Part shown: piece by piece, positions 7,141 to 13,837 of the stretch
Numbering within the stretch: the first letter of the stretch is position 1
Layout of the letters: every line of letters begins with the position of its first letter
NCBI GenBank assembly: GCA_913058555.1
Contig: CAJXRJ010000103.1
Coordinates: 1 to 14,406, forward strand
DNA: 14,406 bases
Reading direction: 5' to 3'
From: an uncultured bacterium
Lineage (GTDB): Bacteria; Planctomycetota; UBA1135; GCA-002686595
Made by a program: the position numbers and the translations under genes
The notes under the pieces: generated by a model
What the model saw: the letters and a program-made list of their open reading frames with translations, nothing else
Database searches by the model: none
Told to the model about the DNA's origin: nothing

Positions 7141-8124
7141 ATGGACCTGACCCCACCCATGGATCAGCACGATTCCACCCCCGCGATTCTCTGCCCCGGT
7201 CAGGGCGCCCAAGCCGAAGGCATGGGCAAGGACTGGGCGGACTCGTTCCCCGAAGCGAAGGCCGTTTGGGACGAAGCCGACGAGGTGCTCGGGTTCTCAC
7301 TCTCGAAGGCCTGCTGGGAAAGCGGCGACGACGTTCACCGCACTGATATCGCGCAGCCGGGGATTTTCACAACGGGCGTCGCGGTCCTACGCGTCCTCGA
7401 AGGCCACGGATTCGATCTGTCCCGCGCGCCCTGGGCGGCCGGCCTTTCGCTGGGCGAGTACACGGCGCACTGGGCCGCGGGCACCTTCGACTTCGCAGCG
7501 GGTCTACGCCTCGTCAGACTGCGTGGGGAAGCCATGCAGGATGCTTCAGAGCAGAATCCCAGCGGCATGGCCAGCTTGATGGGGGCGACCCCCGAGCAAG
7601 CGGAAGCCCTTGCCAAGGTGGGGGCCGAGCACGGGGTCTGCCAGGTGGCGAACCTCAATGCCCCGGGCCAGATCGTGGTTTCCGGCGCGTTCCCCGCCCT
7701 GGACGCCGTCGAGGCCGCAGCGAAAGAACACGGCGTCCGGCGCGTCCGCCGTCTCGTGGTTGCTGGCGGCTTCCACAGCGAGTGCATGCGCCCCGCAGCG
7801 GATCGTCTGGCGGCTGCCCTCGAGGAGACGGACATCCAGGTGCCGCGCATTCCGGTGCTCTCCAACGTCACGGCCGAAGCCGTAGAGACCATCCAGGGCG
7901 TCAAGGACACCCTGGGGGCCCAGGTTTGTGCCCCTGTGCTTTGGGAGCGCACGATGCGAGGAGCCATCGACCGTGGGACGACGAGATTCGTCGAGACCGG
8001 CCCAGGGACGATTCTCGCGGGCATCCTCCGCAAGATCGACGGGGATGCGACCGTGACCCCGGTTGCCACTCCCTCTGACCTCCCCGCGGCCCTGGAATCC
8101 CTGGGACTTACGGCCCCCTCCTGA
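7141..8124 (+). CDS. fabD: Malonyl-CoA:ACP transacylase (FabD)
   Basis: Transfers malonyl from CoA to ACP, supplying extender units to FabH and FabF. The 327 aa protein has the oxyanion-loop motif PGQGAQ (19-24), the nucleophile S103 in GLSLGEYT, R128 in RLRGE that holds the malonyl carboxylate, catalytic H212 in GGFHSE, and ETGPGTILAGIL near the end. The residue before the nucleophile is Leu where most FabD proteins have His (GHSLGE); it is not one of the catalytic pair, and I recall the Leu form from planctomycete-type enzymes. Two in-frame starts are possible, ATG at 7141 or at 7159; either gives a normal N terminus before the conserved strand, and neither has a Shine-Dalgarno. It lies 80 bp after fabH in the fab cluster. 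Confidence 0.96.
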   Translation: MDLTPPMDQHDSTPAILCPGQGAQAEGMGKDWADSFPEAKAVWDEADEVLGFSLSKACWESGDDVHRTDIAQPGIFTTGVAVLRVLEGHGFDLSRAPWAAGLSLGEYTAHWAAGTFDFAAGLRLVRLRGEAMQDASEQNPSGMASLMGATPEQAEALAKVGAEHGVCQVANLNAPGQIVVSGAFPALDAVEAAAKEHGVRRVRRLVVAGGFHSECMRPAADRLAAALEETDIQVPRIPVLSNVTAEAVETIQGVKDTLGAQVCAPVLWERTMRGAIDRGTTRFVETGPGTILAGILRKIDGDATVTPVATPSDLPAALESLGLTAPS

Positions 8125-8268
8125 TCGTTATCCAGAGGCCCCCCTCCGAAAGGCCAGAGGCCGATTCCACGGGTCCACACGCGGCCCGGTCGCCCGATCT
8201 GACCCAACTGTCAGGCAATCCTGTCGCGTTCCCTGGGCCTGAGTCCCCGCAGACGCCGCTTCCCCTGC

Positions 8269-8297
8269 TTGATGCCGGATTGTCCCAGGGCTACGCT
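8269..8297 (+). promoter_or_regulatory. Weak sigma-70-like promoter candidate for fabG-acpP
   Basis: TTGATG (8269-8274) is separated by exactly 17 bp from TACGCT (8292-8297). The -35 matches four of six consensus bases and the -10 matches three. The position, upstream of fabG in the longest gap of the cluster, suits an internal promoter that would raise fabG and acpP expression. This is pattern matching only; planctomycete promoters are poorly defined. Confidence 0.22.
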
Positions 8298-8320
8298 CAT
8301 CCGCCTGGGTCCTGATCCGG

Positions 8321-8339
8321 GAGCGCCGCAGCGGCGCTC
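8321..8339 (+). promoter_or_regulatory. Perfect 9-bp palindrome upstream of fabG
   Basis: GAGCGCCGC (8321-8329) and GCGGCGCTC (8331-8339) are exact reverse complements around a single A, giving an odd-length 19-bp perfect palindrome. In RNA it would form a 7-bp stem with a 5-nt loop. A pyrimidine-rich but not T-only stretch follows (CTCTTGCCTCTTCTG), so it could be a weak terminator of the upstream operon. It also lies just downstream of the promoter candidate, where an operator would sit. The fabG start is 102 nt further on. The symmetry is seen; its role is open. Confidence 0.4.
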
Positions 8340-8441
8340 TACGCCTCTTGCCTCTTCTGATTCGTGGAACGGCCCGAGCCTACTCGGGGCAATCCACCTC
8401 CGCGTTCACCGGATCCCCGACTCCGCTTCTCATCCCTCCAC

Positions 8442-9236
8442 GTGACTGACTCCGACAACACCCAAGCTGCCTCTTCAGCTGCCTCTTCAGCTGGCCTGCC
8501 CCTGGCCGGCCAGGTGGCCCTCGTCACCGGCGCGAGCCGTGGCATCGGCCGGGCGATCGCAGAAACGCTGGCTGCCCACGGCGCGAAGGTTGCCTGTGTG
8601 GCGACACGCGTGGAGAACGCGCAGGCCACGGCCGACGCTTGCGCGAACCACTCGGAAGGCGCGAAGGCTTACGGAGTCGACGTCGCCGACCACGCGGCGG
8701 TCGCCGCCCTGGTCAAGGAGATCGGCTCAGAGTTCGGCGGCATCGACATCTTGGTCAACAACGCGGGCATCACGCGGGATCAATTGCTGATGCGCATGAG
8801 CGAGGACGATTTCGATCGAGTCATCGGCGTCAACCTCAAGGGCACCTGGAACTTCGTGAAGGCGGCCGCCCGGCCCCTCATGAAGGCGGGCTCTGGGCGA
8901 ATCATCAACATCGCGTCCGTCGTCGGCGTGACCGGCAACGCCGGGCAGGCCAACTACGCCGCGAGCAAAGCCGGCGTGATCGGCCTGACGAAGTCCGCCG
9001 CCAAGGAACTGAGCGGGCGAGGTGTCACCGTGAACGCAATCGCCCCAGGTTTCATCGAAACCGATATGACCGCGGACATCCCAGAGAACGAGCGGGCCAA
9101 GCTAATGGGCTCGATTCCCCTGGGTCGCCTTGGTGCATCCGACGACATCGCCGCAGCGGCGCTCTTCCTCGCCGGTCCCACCGGCGCCTACATTACTGGA
9201 CAGACCTTGGTGATCGACGGGGGCCTCAGCCTCTAG
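8442..9236 (+). CDS. fabG: 3-oxoacyl-ACP reductase FabG (SDR family)
   Basis: NADPH-dependent reductase of beta-ketoacyl-ACP, the first reduction step of each elongation cycle. Numbered from the GTG at 8442 the protein is 264 aa: cofactor motif TGASRGIG (29-36), NNAG (106-109), N131, S159, Y172 and K176 in the usual catalytic spacing, and C-terminal TGQTLVIDGG. This is a complete classical SDR/FabG. The family is usually about 245 aa; the extra N-terminal 18 residues are Ser/Ala-rich and partly come from a 12-bp tandem repeat. The start is uncertain: the frame is open back to an ATG at 8364, but that extension is Pro/Arg-rich. GTG at 8442 is favoured because its GTGACTGAC context resembles the acpP start. 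There is no Shine-Dalgarno. acpP follows after 103 bp. Confidence 0.95.
   Translation: MTDSDNTQAASSAASSAGLPLAGQVALVTGASRGIGRAIAETLAAHGAKVACVATRVENAQATADACANHSEGAKAYGVDVADHAAVAALVKEIGSEFGGIDILVNNAGITRDQLLMRMSEDDFDRVIGVNLKGTWNFVKAAARPLMKAGSGRIINIASVVGVTGNAGQANYAASKAGVIGLTKSAAKELSGRGVTVNAIAPGFIETDMTADIPENERAKLMGSIPLGRLGASDDIAAAALFLAGPTGAYITGQTLVIDGGLSL
8465..8493 (+). repeat. 12-bp tandem repeat (2.4 copies) in the fabG 5' end
   Basis: AGCTGCCTCTTC occurs exactly twice head to tail (8465-8476, 8477-8488) and is followed by a partial third copy, AGCTG (8489-8493). Twelve bases keep the reading frame, encoding Ala-Ala-Ser-Ser twice in the N-terminal extension of FabG before the Rossmann fold. This looks like a recent slippage duplication in a region under weak constraint. 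It would change protein length but not frame. Confidence 0.85.
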
Positions 9237-9326
9237 CCGTACCAAGGGCTTTTTGCGGGCCGGCAGTCGAGCCAGCCCAACCCCCAGCTCAAGCGCCATC
9301 CGGCGCGAGCGATCCCCCCCGAATTC

Positions 9327-9330
9327 GGAG
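9327..9330 (+). promoter_or_regulatory. Shine-Dalgarno-like GGAG for acpP
   Basis: GGAG lies 9 nt before the GTG at 9340 and supports that codon as the acpP start. It is one of only two clear anti-SD matches in front of any gene in the window (the other is AGGA at 9817-9820 before fabF). Confidence 0.55.
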
Positions 9331-9339
9331 ACCCGACCC

Positions 9340-9582
9340 GTGAGCGATACTCAGATCGAAGATAGCGTCAAGAAGATCGTCTGCGATCAGATGGGCACCA
9401 CGCCCGACAAGATCTCGCTTGAGACTTCTTTCATCAATGACCTTGGCGCCGACTCCCTCGATACCGTCGAGTTGGTCATGGAATTCGAGGACGAGTTCGA
9501 GATCAACATCCCGGACGAAGACGCCGAGAAGATCCAGACCGTCGGCTCGGCCGTCGAGTACATCAAAGCCAAGCTTCAGTAG
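9340..9582 (+). CDS. acpP: Acyl carrier protein
   Basis: Small acidic carrier that holds growing acyl chains on a phosphopantetheine arm for the Fab enzymes and for PlsX. The 80 aa product has the DSL attachment motif in LGADSLDTVELVM, with S39 as the modified serine, and the acidic helix-II pattern (VELVMEFEDEFEINIPDEDAE) recognised by partner enzymes. GTG at 9340 gives the normal ACP length and has GGAG 9 nt upstream; the frame is open to 9253, but the added residues do not resemble ACP. One Cys (C15) in the first helix is unusual but harmless. A 245 bp structured gap separates it from fabF, which may help keep ACP levels above those of the enzymes. Confidence 0.97.
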   Translation: MSDTQIEDSVKKIVCDQMGTTPDKISLETSFINDLGADSLDTVELVMEFEDEFEINIPDEDAEKIQTVGSAVEYIKAKLQ

Positions 9583-9646
9583 ATCGGTAGGAAACTGGTC
9601 GGGCGGTCTGACTGTCCTATTGGCTTTCCATCCTTTGGCCCCGCGC

Positions 9647-9798
9647 ACGGAAAGCGCTCCGTTTCGGAACCCCGCAAGGGGAACCGGGCGGAGGCGCGAT
9701 CTGGGCATGTATGGGGCAATCCCTTTGCTTGAGCGGGCCCAATGCTCAAGCGGCCCCTGCATAAGCGGGCAAGTGCCGCCCCAGCGGCCCTCCGCTTA
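9647..9798 (+). promoter_or_regulatory. Structured acpP-fabF intergenic region (four hairpins)
   Basis: Four potential stems follow one another in the 245 bp gap. (1) ACGGA/TCCGT, 9647-9662. (2) CGG-AA-CCCC (9665-9673) against GGGG-AA-CCG (9678-9686), closed by a GCAA loop of the GNRA class, with a symmetric AA/AA internal loop. (3) GCTTGAGC (9727-9734) against GCTCAAGC (9744-9751), 8 bp with a 9-nt loop. (4) An outer TAAGCGG (9762-9768)/CCGCTTA (9792-9798) enclosing GCCGC/GCGGC (9775-9788). The motif AGCGGSC recurs at 9732, 9749, 9764 and 9783. The last stem ends 29 nt before the fabF ATG. No T-tract follows, so attenuation, RNA processing or a cis-regulatory RNA is as likely as termination. 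I recognise no known riboswitch class. Confidence 0.45.
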
Positions 9799-9827
9799 GC
9801 CACCAAGAATACCCACAGGATCTCGCC

Positions 9828-11072
9828 ATGCGCCGCGTTGTCATTACTGGCCTCGGCACGGTCAACGCCCTCGGTCTCGACGTCGCGTCCTCCTACCCGA
9901 GGATGCTGAATGGAGAGAACGGGGTCTCAACGATCGATCGATTCGATACGACAGGCATCTCCGCTACGATCGCAGCCCAGGTCGAATGGGACCCACAGGC
10001 GGCGGGCTTCGATGTGAAGGACCTCCGCAAACTCGACCCGTTCACCATGTGGGCGCTCATGGCCTCTGACGAGGCCCTGAAGGACGCCGGCTTCAGCGAC
10101 ACCAAGTCCTTGCCCGAGGCCGAACGCGAGCGGATGGGCACGATCGTCGCGACGGGCATCGGCGGCATCACCGGCATCCTCGAGCAGCACGACGTCATGA
10201 AGGAGCGTGGCGCCCGCCGCGTCAGCCCGCACTTCATCCCGCGGATCATGCCGAACGCGGTCAGCGGCCAGGTGGCGATTCGCCACGGGCTGATGGGTAC
10301 CGCATTCACCACCTCCAGCGCCTGCGCTTCCGGTGGCCACGCCATCGGGATGGCGTGGCGCGCCATCCAGTGGGACGATGCCGATGTCATGGTCACGGGT
10401 GGAGCCGAGTCGGCGACCACCCCGCTGTCCATGGCTGGATTCGCTTCCGCCAAGGCCCTTTCGACCCGCAACGATGCTCCGGAGCATGCGTCGCGGCCCT
10501 TCGACAAGGACCGAGACGGATTCGTCATGGGTGAAGGCGCGGGCATTATGGTCCTCGAGGAATACGAGCACGCCAAGGCGCGCGGGGCGACGATTTACGC
10601 CGAGGTCAAGGGCTACGGTTCCACCGACGATGCGTTCCACATCACGGCGCCCAAGGAAGACGGCTACGGCCCCGCCCGTGCCATGCGCGAAGCCCTGCGC
10701 CACGGGGGCGTAGATCCGACCAACGTTCAGTACATCAACGCCCACGGCACGAGCACGGCGTACAACGACTCCATCGAGACCACCGCCATCAAGCGCGTCT
10801 TTGAGGAGCACGCCCGGACGCTCGCGGTGAACTCCACGAAGTCCATGGTGGGCCACCTCCTCGGGGGCGCCACCGCCGTCGAGCTTGTGGTGACCGCGTT
10901 GGCGATCAAGAACGGTGAGGTCCACCCGACCCGGAACTACACGACGCCGGATCCTGCGTGTGACCTCGACTACGTTCCGGGTGAAGCTCGCGAGCTGAAG
11001 ATCGAGAACGCCCTCTGCAACTCGCTCGGCTTCGGCGGGCACAACGTGTCGATTTGCATCGGCAAGGTCTGA
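9828..11072 (+). CDS. fabF: Beta-ketoacyl-ACP synthase II (FabF)
   Basis: Elongating condensing enzyme of type II fatty-acid synthesis (acyl-ACP plus malonyl-ACP). The 414 aa product is normal length and starts MRRVVITGLG. The thiolase-fold active site is complete: C166 in SSACASGG, H306 in NAHGTST, K338 in STKSM and H343 in VGHLLGG. DKDRDGFVMGEGAG (226-239) is the usual central motif, and LGFGGHN lies near the C terminus. HGTSTAYND replaces the more common HGTSTPLGD; I associate such NDxxET variants with Planctomycetes/Verrucomicrobia. AGGA at 9817-9820, 7 nt before the ATG, is a credible ribosome-binding site, rare in this window. The gene follows acpP as in many bacteria and is tightly linked (18 bp) to the UAP1-like gene downstream. 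Confidence 0.97.
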   Translation: MRRVVITGLGTVNALGLDVASSYPRMLNGENGVSTIDRFDTTGISATIAAQVEWDPQAAGFDVKDLRKLDPFTMWALMASDEALKDAGFSDTKSLPEAERERMGTIVATGIGGITGILEQHDVMKERGARRVSPHFIPRIMPNAVSGQVAIRHGLMGTAFTTSSACASGGHAIGMAWRAIQWDDADVMVTGGAESATTPLSMAGFASAKALSTRNDAPEHASRPFDKDRDGFVMGEGAGIMVLEEYEHAKARGATIYAEVKGYGSTDDAFHITAPKEDGYGPARAMREALRHGGVDPTNVQYINAHGTSTAYNDSIETTAIKRVFEEHARTLAVNSTKSMVGHLLGGATAVELVVTALAIKNGEVHPTRNYTTPDPACDLDYVPGEARELKIENALCNSLGFGGHNVSICIGKV

Positions 11073-11090
11073 GACCCAACCCTCTTAGCC

Positions 11091-12452
11091 ATGACGGAGC
11101 CCCTGGATGCCCTGCGCGCGCCCTTCGAAAGCGCGGGCCAGGGCCACGTGTTCGCCCATGTGGATCGACTCGGCCCGGGTGAGCGCGAGACGTTTGCGCG
11201 GGAGCTGAGCGCCATCGACCTCGACTTGGTGGCCAAGCTTGGCGCCAAGCTCGCGGGCGGCGCCGCGGCAGCCCAAAGTCCTTCGTTCGAACCACCGGTG
11301 GTGGTTCGTGCGGGGGACGGGGGCGAGGGGCAAGCAAGGGCCCTCGGTGAGGAGCTGCTCGCCGCCGGAAAGGTCGGGTTCGTGCTCGTGGCAGGGGGGC
11401 AAGGCTCGCGCCTCGGGTTCAACGGGCCCAAGGGGGCGTTCGAAGTTGGCCCGGTGACATCGAAGACCCTCTTCGAATGGCACGCCGCTCGAATCCTGGC
11501 CGCGGGAGCGCGGCACGGCTTCCAGCCAACCTGGTACATCATGACGTCCAGGGCGAATGACGCGGAGACCCGTGCCTTCTTCGCAGGCAACGGGCGCTTC
11601 GGCTTCCCCGAAGACGACCTCTTCTTCTTCAGCCAGGACATGCTGCCAGCCCTCGATGGTGAGGGCCGCATCGTCCTGGCCGGTCCGGGCGAGGTCTTCC
11701 TTGCCCCAGACGGTCACGGGGGCACCCTCGCCGCGCTGCACCAATCCGGCGCCCTGGAACACATGCAAGCGAGGGGGATCGAGGAGCTGTCGTACTTCCA
11801 GGTGGACAACCCGCTTGCGCGCCCCGCCGATCCGCTTTTCGTGGGCTACCACTGCGCCCAAGGCGCGGAGATGTCGAGCAAGGTCGTGCCCAAGCGCGAC
11901 GCCGCAGAGAAGGTAGGGGTGCTAGGCCTCGTTGACGGGGTGCTCGGATGCATCGAATACAGCGACCTCTCTGATGAGCTGCGCGAAGCCAAGGCGGCGT
12001 CGGGCGATCTGCTGTTCAACGCCGGCAACATCGCGGCACACATGATTCGCAGGAGCTTCGTGGAGCGCCTGAATCAAGGAGGAGCCCTCGACCTGCCCTG
12101 GCACATCGCCCGCAAAGAGCTCGGCGCCATCGATTCATCGGGGGCACCGACCAAGATCCCTGGCGTAAAGTTCGAGACGTTCGTCTTCGACGCCCTGGCT
12201 AGGGCCAAGGCCTGTGTCACGATGGAGGTCGAGCGCGCCCAGGAGTTCAGCCCGGTCAAGAACGCCGAAGGCAGCGATTCGCCCGCCACGTGCAAGGCGG
12301 ACCTCTCCGCCATCGGCCGGGCCATTTCGGGCCTCGACGACGCCGTGGTCGAGATCGACCCGCGCGTGGCGGAGACCCTTGACGAGTTCAACGAGCGCGC
12401 CCCGGTGGTGCAGCGCACGGAAGGTGGCGCCCTTTGCGCCGCTCCCCAATAG
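11091..12452 (+). CDS. UDP-N-acetylhexosamine pyrophosphorylase, eukaryotic UAP1/AGX type
   Basis: Predicted cytoplasmic nucleotidyltransferase making a UDP-sugar, most likely UDP-GlcNAc, from UTP and the sugar-1-phosphate. The 453 aa protein follows the UDPGP/UAP1 family in order: nucleotide loop VAGGQGSRLG (100-109), WYIMTS (148-153), FFSQDMLPAL (179-188), APDGHGGTLAAL (205-216), VDNPL (238-242), KVVPKRD (264-270), EYSDLS (289-294), LLFNAGNIAAH (307-317), KFETFVFD (360-367) and EFSPVKN (385-391). These match human AGX1/UAP1 far better than the bacterial GlmU or GalU folds. It is somewhat shorter than the roughly 500 aa eukaryotic enzymes. Substrate (GlcNAc-1-P, GalNAc-1-P or another sugar) is inferred from motifs only. 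The gene starts 18 bp after fabF and ends 2 bp before ddl, which suggests a single transcript and a role in envelope precursor supply. No Shine-Dalgarno is visible. Confidence 0.9.
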   Translation: MTEPLDALRAPFESAGQGHVFAHVDRLGPGERETFARELSAIDLDLVAKLGAKLAGGAAAAQSPSFEPPVVVRAGDGGEGQARALGEELLAAGKVGFVLVAGGQGSRLGFNGPKGAFEVGPVTSKTLFEWHAARILAAGARHGFQPTWYIMTSRANDAETRAFFAGNGRFGFPEDDLFFFSQDMLPALDGEGRIVLAGPGEVFLAPDGHGGTLAALHQSGALEHMQARGIEELSYFQVDNPLARPADPLFVGYHCAQGAEMSSKVVPKRDAAEKVGVLGLVDGVLGCIEYSDLSDELREAKAASGDLLFNAGNIAAHMIRRSFVERLNQGGALDLPWHIARKELGAIDSSGAPTKIPGVKFETFVFDALARAKACVTMEVERAQEFSPVKNAEGSDSPATCKADLSAIGRAISGLDDAVVEIDPRVAETLDEFNERAPVVQRTEGGALCAAPQ

Positions 12453-12454
12453 CC

Positions 12455-13540
12455 ATGGCTTCCTGGGAAACGTGGAGCACGGAGGGTCGCCGGGCGGTCC
12501 TTGCCAAGACTCCCATCGTCGTCCTGATGGGGGGCCGCTCGGACGAGCGAGACGTGTCGCTCACCTCTGGAGGGGCCGCTCTCGCCTCCTTGAAGGACCT
12601 CAGTGGTCCGTCCTACGACGTCGCGCCGCCGGTGTTCGAGATCGAAATCGATCGTGAAGGCCGCTGGTGCCTCGACGGTGCAGCTCTCGCGCCGCAGCGA
12701 GCCATCGAAGCGCTCCCTGAAGAAGCGATCTATTGGCTTGCGCTCCATGGCGGAGAGGGCGAAGACGGCCGCGTGCAAGCCTTCCTGGAGCTTGCGGGCC
12801 GGCGGCATACCGGCGCTGGCACCGCCGCCTCGTCGCTGTGCATGGACAAGCACCACTCGCGGCTGGTGGCGGCCGATGCTGGGGTCGCGGTGGCTACGGG
12901 CCTGCACCTGACCCGGGGCCAGTTCCTTCGGGACACGACTTCCGCAGAAGCACGGCTCCGAGCCCTCGGGCCCGGCACGCATTTCGTGAAGCACAGCTCG
13001 GCCGGGTCCTCTTTTGGGGTCCACAGGTGCCAAACGTCGGACGAGATGGTCGCGGCGGCCCGGTCGATTGCAGCCTCGGGCGGCAACATCCTGGTCGAGG
13101 CCGAGGTCCGGGGCCTCGAAGTCACAGCGGGGGTCATCGGCGACGGCGCCGAGGCAGGGGCACTTCCGATCGTGGAGATCGAACCTGTGGGGGAGGCTTT
13201 CTTCGACCACGAACAGAAGTACTCCGCCAGTGGGGGGGCCCTCGAGGCGTGCCCTCCCGTGCAACTACCCGGTCCCGTGCAGTCGCGCATCCAAGAGCGC
13301 GCGAAGGCCGCGTGGGAGGCCTTCGGTGGAACCGGTTACGCCCGCATCGACTTCATGGTGCCGAGTTCCGGTGGCAAGCCAGGCGCTCGCCGCTTCGACG
13401 CCGACGTCGAGCCCGTGATGCTGGAGGCCAATACGCTCCCCGGCTTCACGCCCCGCTCTCTCTTGCCTTTGTCGGCCAAGGCCGACGGTGTGGGATTCCG
13501 TGAGCTCTGCCTGGAGCTCGCCTCCCGCGCCATCGGCTGA
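12455..13540 (+). CDS. ddl: D-alanine--D-alanine ligase
   Basis: ATP-grasp ligase that makes D-Ala-D-Ala for peptidoglycan stem peptides. Numbered from ATG 12455 (361 aa): VLMGGRSDERDVSLTSG (23-39) with E31, the substrate-binding Glu; LHGGEGEDG (97-105); K179 and S185 in VKHSSAGSS; K255-Y256 in EQKYSASG; R297 in ARIDF; and EANTLPGFTP (324-333) with N327. All expected ATP-grasp and substrate residues are present. An in-frame ATG at 12434 would overlap the upstream gene by 19 bp and adds nothing family-like; 12455 lies 2 bp after that gene's stop and is preferred, though the roughly 18 residues before the first strand are longer than usual. Coupling to the UAP1-like gene places two cell-wall precursor steps together and implies that the organism makes peptidoglycan. 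Confidence 0.95.
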   Translation: MASWETWSTEGRRAVLAKTPIVVLMGGRSDERDVSLTSGGAALASLKDLSGPSYDVAPPVFEIEIDREGRWCLDGAALAPQRAIEALPEEAIYWLALHGGEGEDGRVQAFLELAGRRHTGAGTAASSLCMDKHHSRLVAADAGVAVATGLHLTRGQFLRDTTSAEARLRALGPGTHFVKHSSAGSSFGVHRCQTSDEMVAAARSIAASGGNILVEAEVRGLEVTAGVIGDGAEAGALPIVEIEPVGEAFFDHEQKYSASGGALEACPPVQLPGPVQSRIQERAKAAWEAFGGTGYARIDFMVPSSGGKPGARRFDADVEPVMLEANTLPGFTPRSLLPLSAKADGVGFRELCLELASRAIG

Positions 13541-13645
13541 CGAGGATCCGCTGCCCGGAGAGGGCCGCTACGGGTGGATCGTTCCGCCTTGGACCCCTGG
13601 CGCGACCGCGCGATCCGGCAGGCATCCCCTTTGTTTTGCGGCCCC

Positions 13646-13703
13646 TTTCCGTCCCCTGGCCGAGACAGTACCCTTTCCCCCCGACCGAGCGCCCAGCGCT
13701 CGG
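13646..13703 (+). promoter_or_regulatory. tRNA leader: weak promoter candidate and 8-bp hairpin
   Basis: In the 168 bp gap between ddl and the tRNA gene, TTTCCG (13646-13651) and TACCCT (13669-13674) are 17 bp apart and could form a weak promoter. Just downstream, CCGAGCGC (13685-13692) and GCGCTCGG (13696-13703) form a perfect 8-bp stem with a CCA loop, ending 5 nt before the tRNA 5' end. It may be the terminator of the ddl operon (no T-run follows) or a structured 5' leader removed by RNase P. The hairpin is clear; the promoter is speculative. Confidence 0.35.
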
Positions 13704-13708
13704 ACTGG

Positions 13709-13794
13709 GCCGGAGTGGCGGAATGGTAGACGCGACGGATTCAAAATCCGTTTCCCGCAAGGGAGTGTGGGTTCGAGTCCCACCTTCGGTACCA
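13709..13794 (+). tRNA. tRNA-Leu (anticodon CAA)
   Basis: Complete 86-nt class II tRNA reading UUG codons. Acceptor stem GCCGGAG (13709-13715) pairs with CTTCGGT (13784-13790). The D arm is GCG/CGC around the GAATGGTAGA loop. The anticodon stem ACGGA/TCCGT holds loop TTCAAAA, with anticodon CAA at 13742-13744. The long variable arm TCCC-GCAA-GGGA (13753-13764) is typical of tRNA-Leu. The T arm GTGGG/CCCAC has loop TTCGAGT. Discriminator A (13791) and an encoded CCA (13792-13794) complete the 3' end. The acceptor stem contains two G-U pairs, including G1-U72 at its end, where E. coli tRNA-Leu(CAA) has G-C. It stands alone between ddl and the kinase-like gene. Confidence 0.96.
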
Positions 13795-13837
13795 CCCCTT
13801 GGATCAGGTCTGTGCGACCCTTGGCGAAATCGCTGTT

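Larger units (their letters stand above)
8125..8441 (+). other. fabD-fabG gap, non-coding with promoter-like and palindromic elements
   Basis: At 317 bp this is the longest stretch without a gene. I see no convincing small ORF; the fabG frame stays open back to 8364, but those residues are Pro/Arg-rich and unlike FabG. A nine-base direct repeat CCAGAGGCC occurs twice just after fabD (about 8132 and 8152). The gap also holds a weak promoter candidate (8269-8297) and a strong palindrome (8321-8339), listed separately. Confidence 0.45.

Noticed and set aside
8364..8441. N-terminal extension of FabG from an upstream ATG
   Set aside because: Pro/Arg-rich and unlike FabG; GTG 8442 is closer to the normal length, though proteomics would settle it.
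9927..11042. 371-codon antisense frame over fabF
   Set aside because: Mirror frame of a clear FabF gene, without any family motif.
12074..13264. 396-codon antisense frame spanning the UAP1-like gene and ddl
   Set aside because: Crosses two well-supported genes on the other strand and shows no domain.
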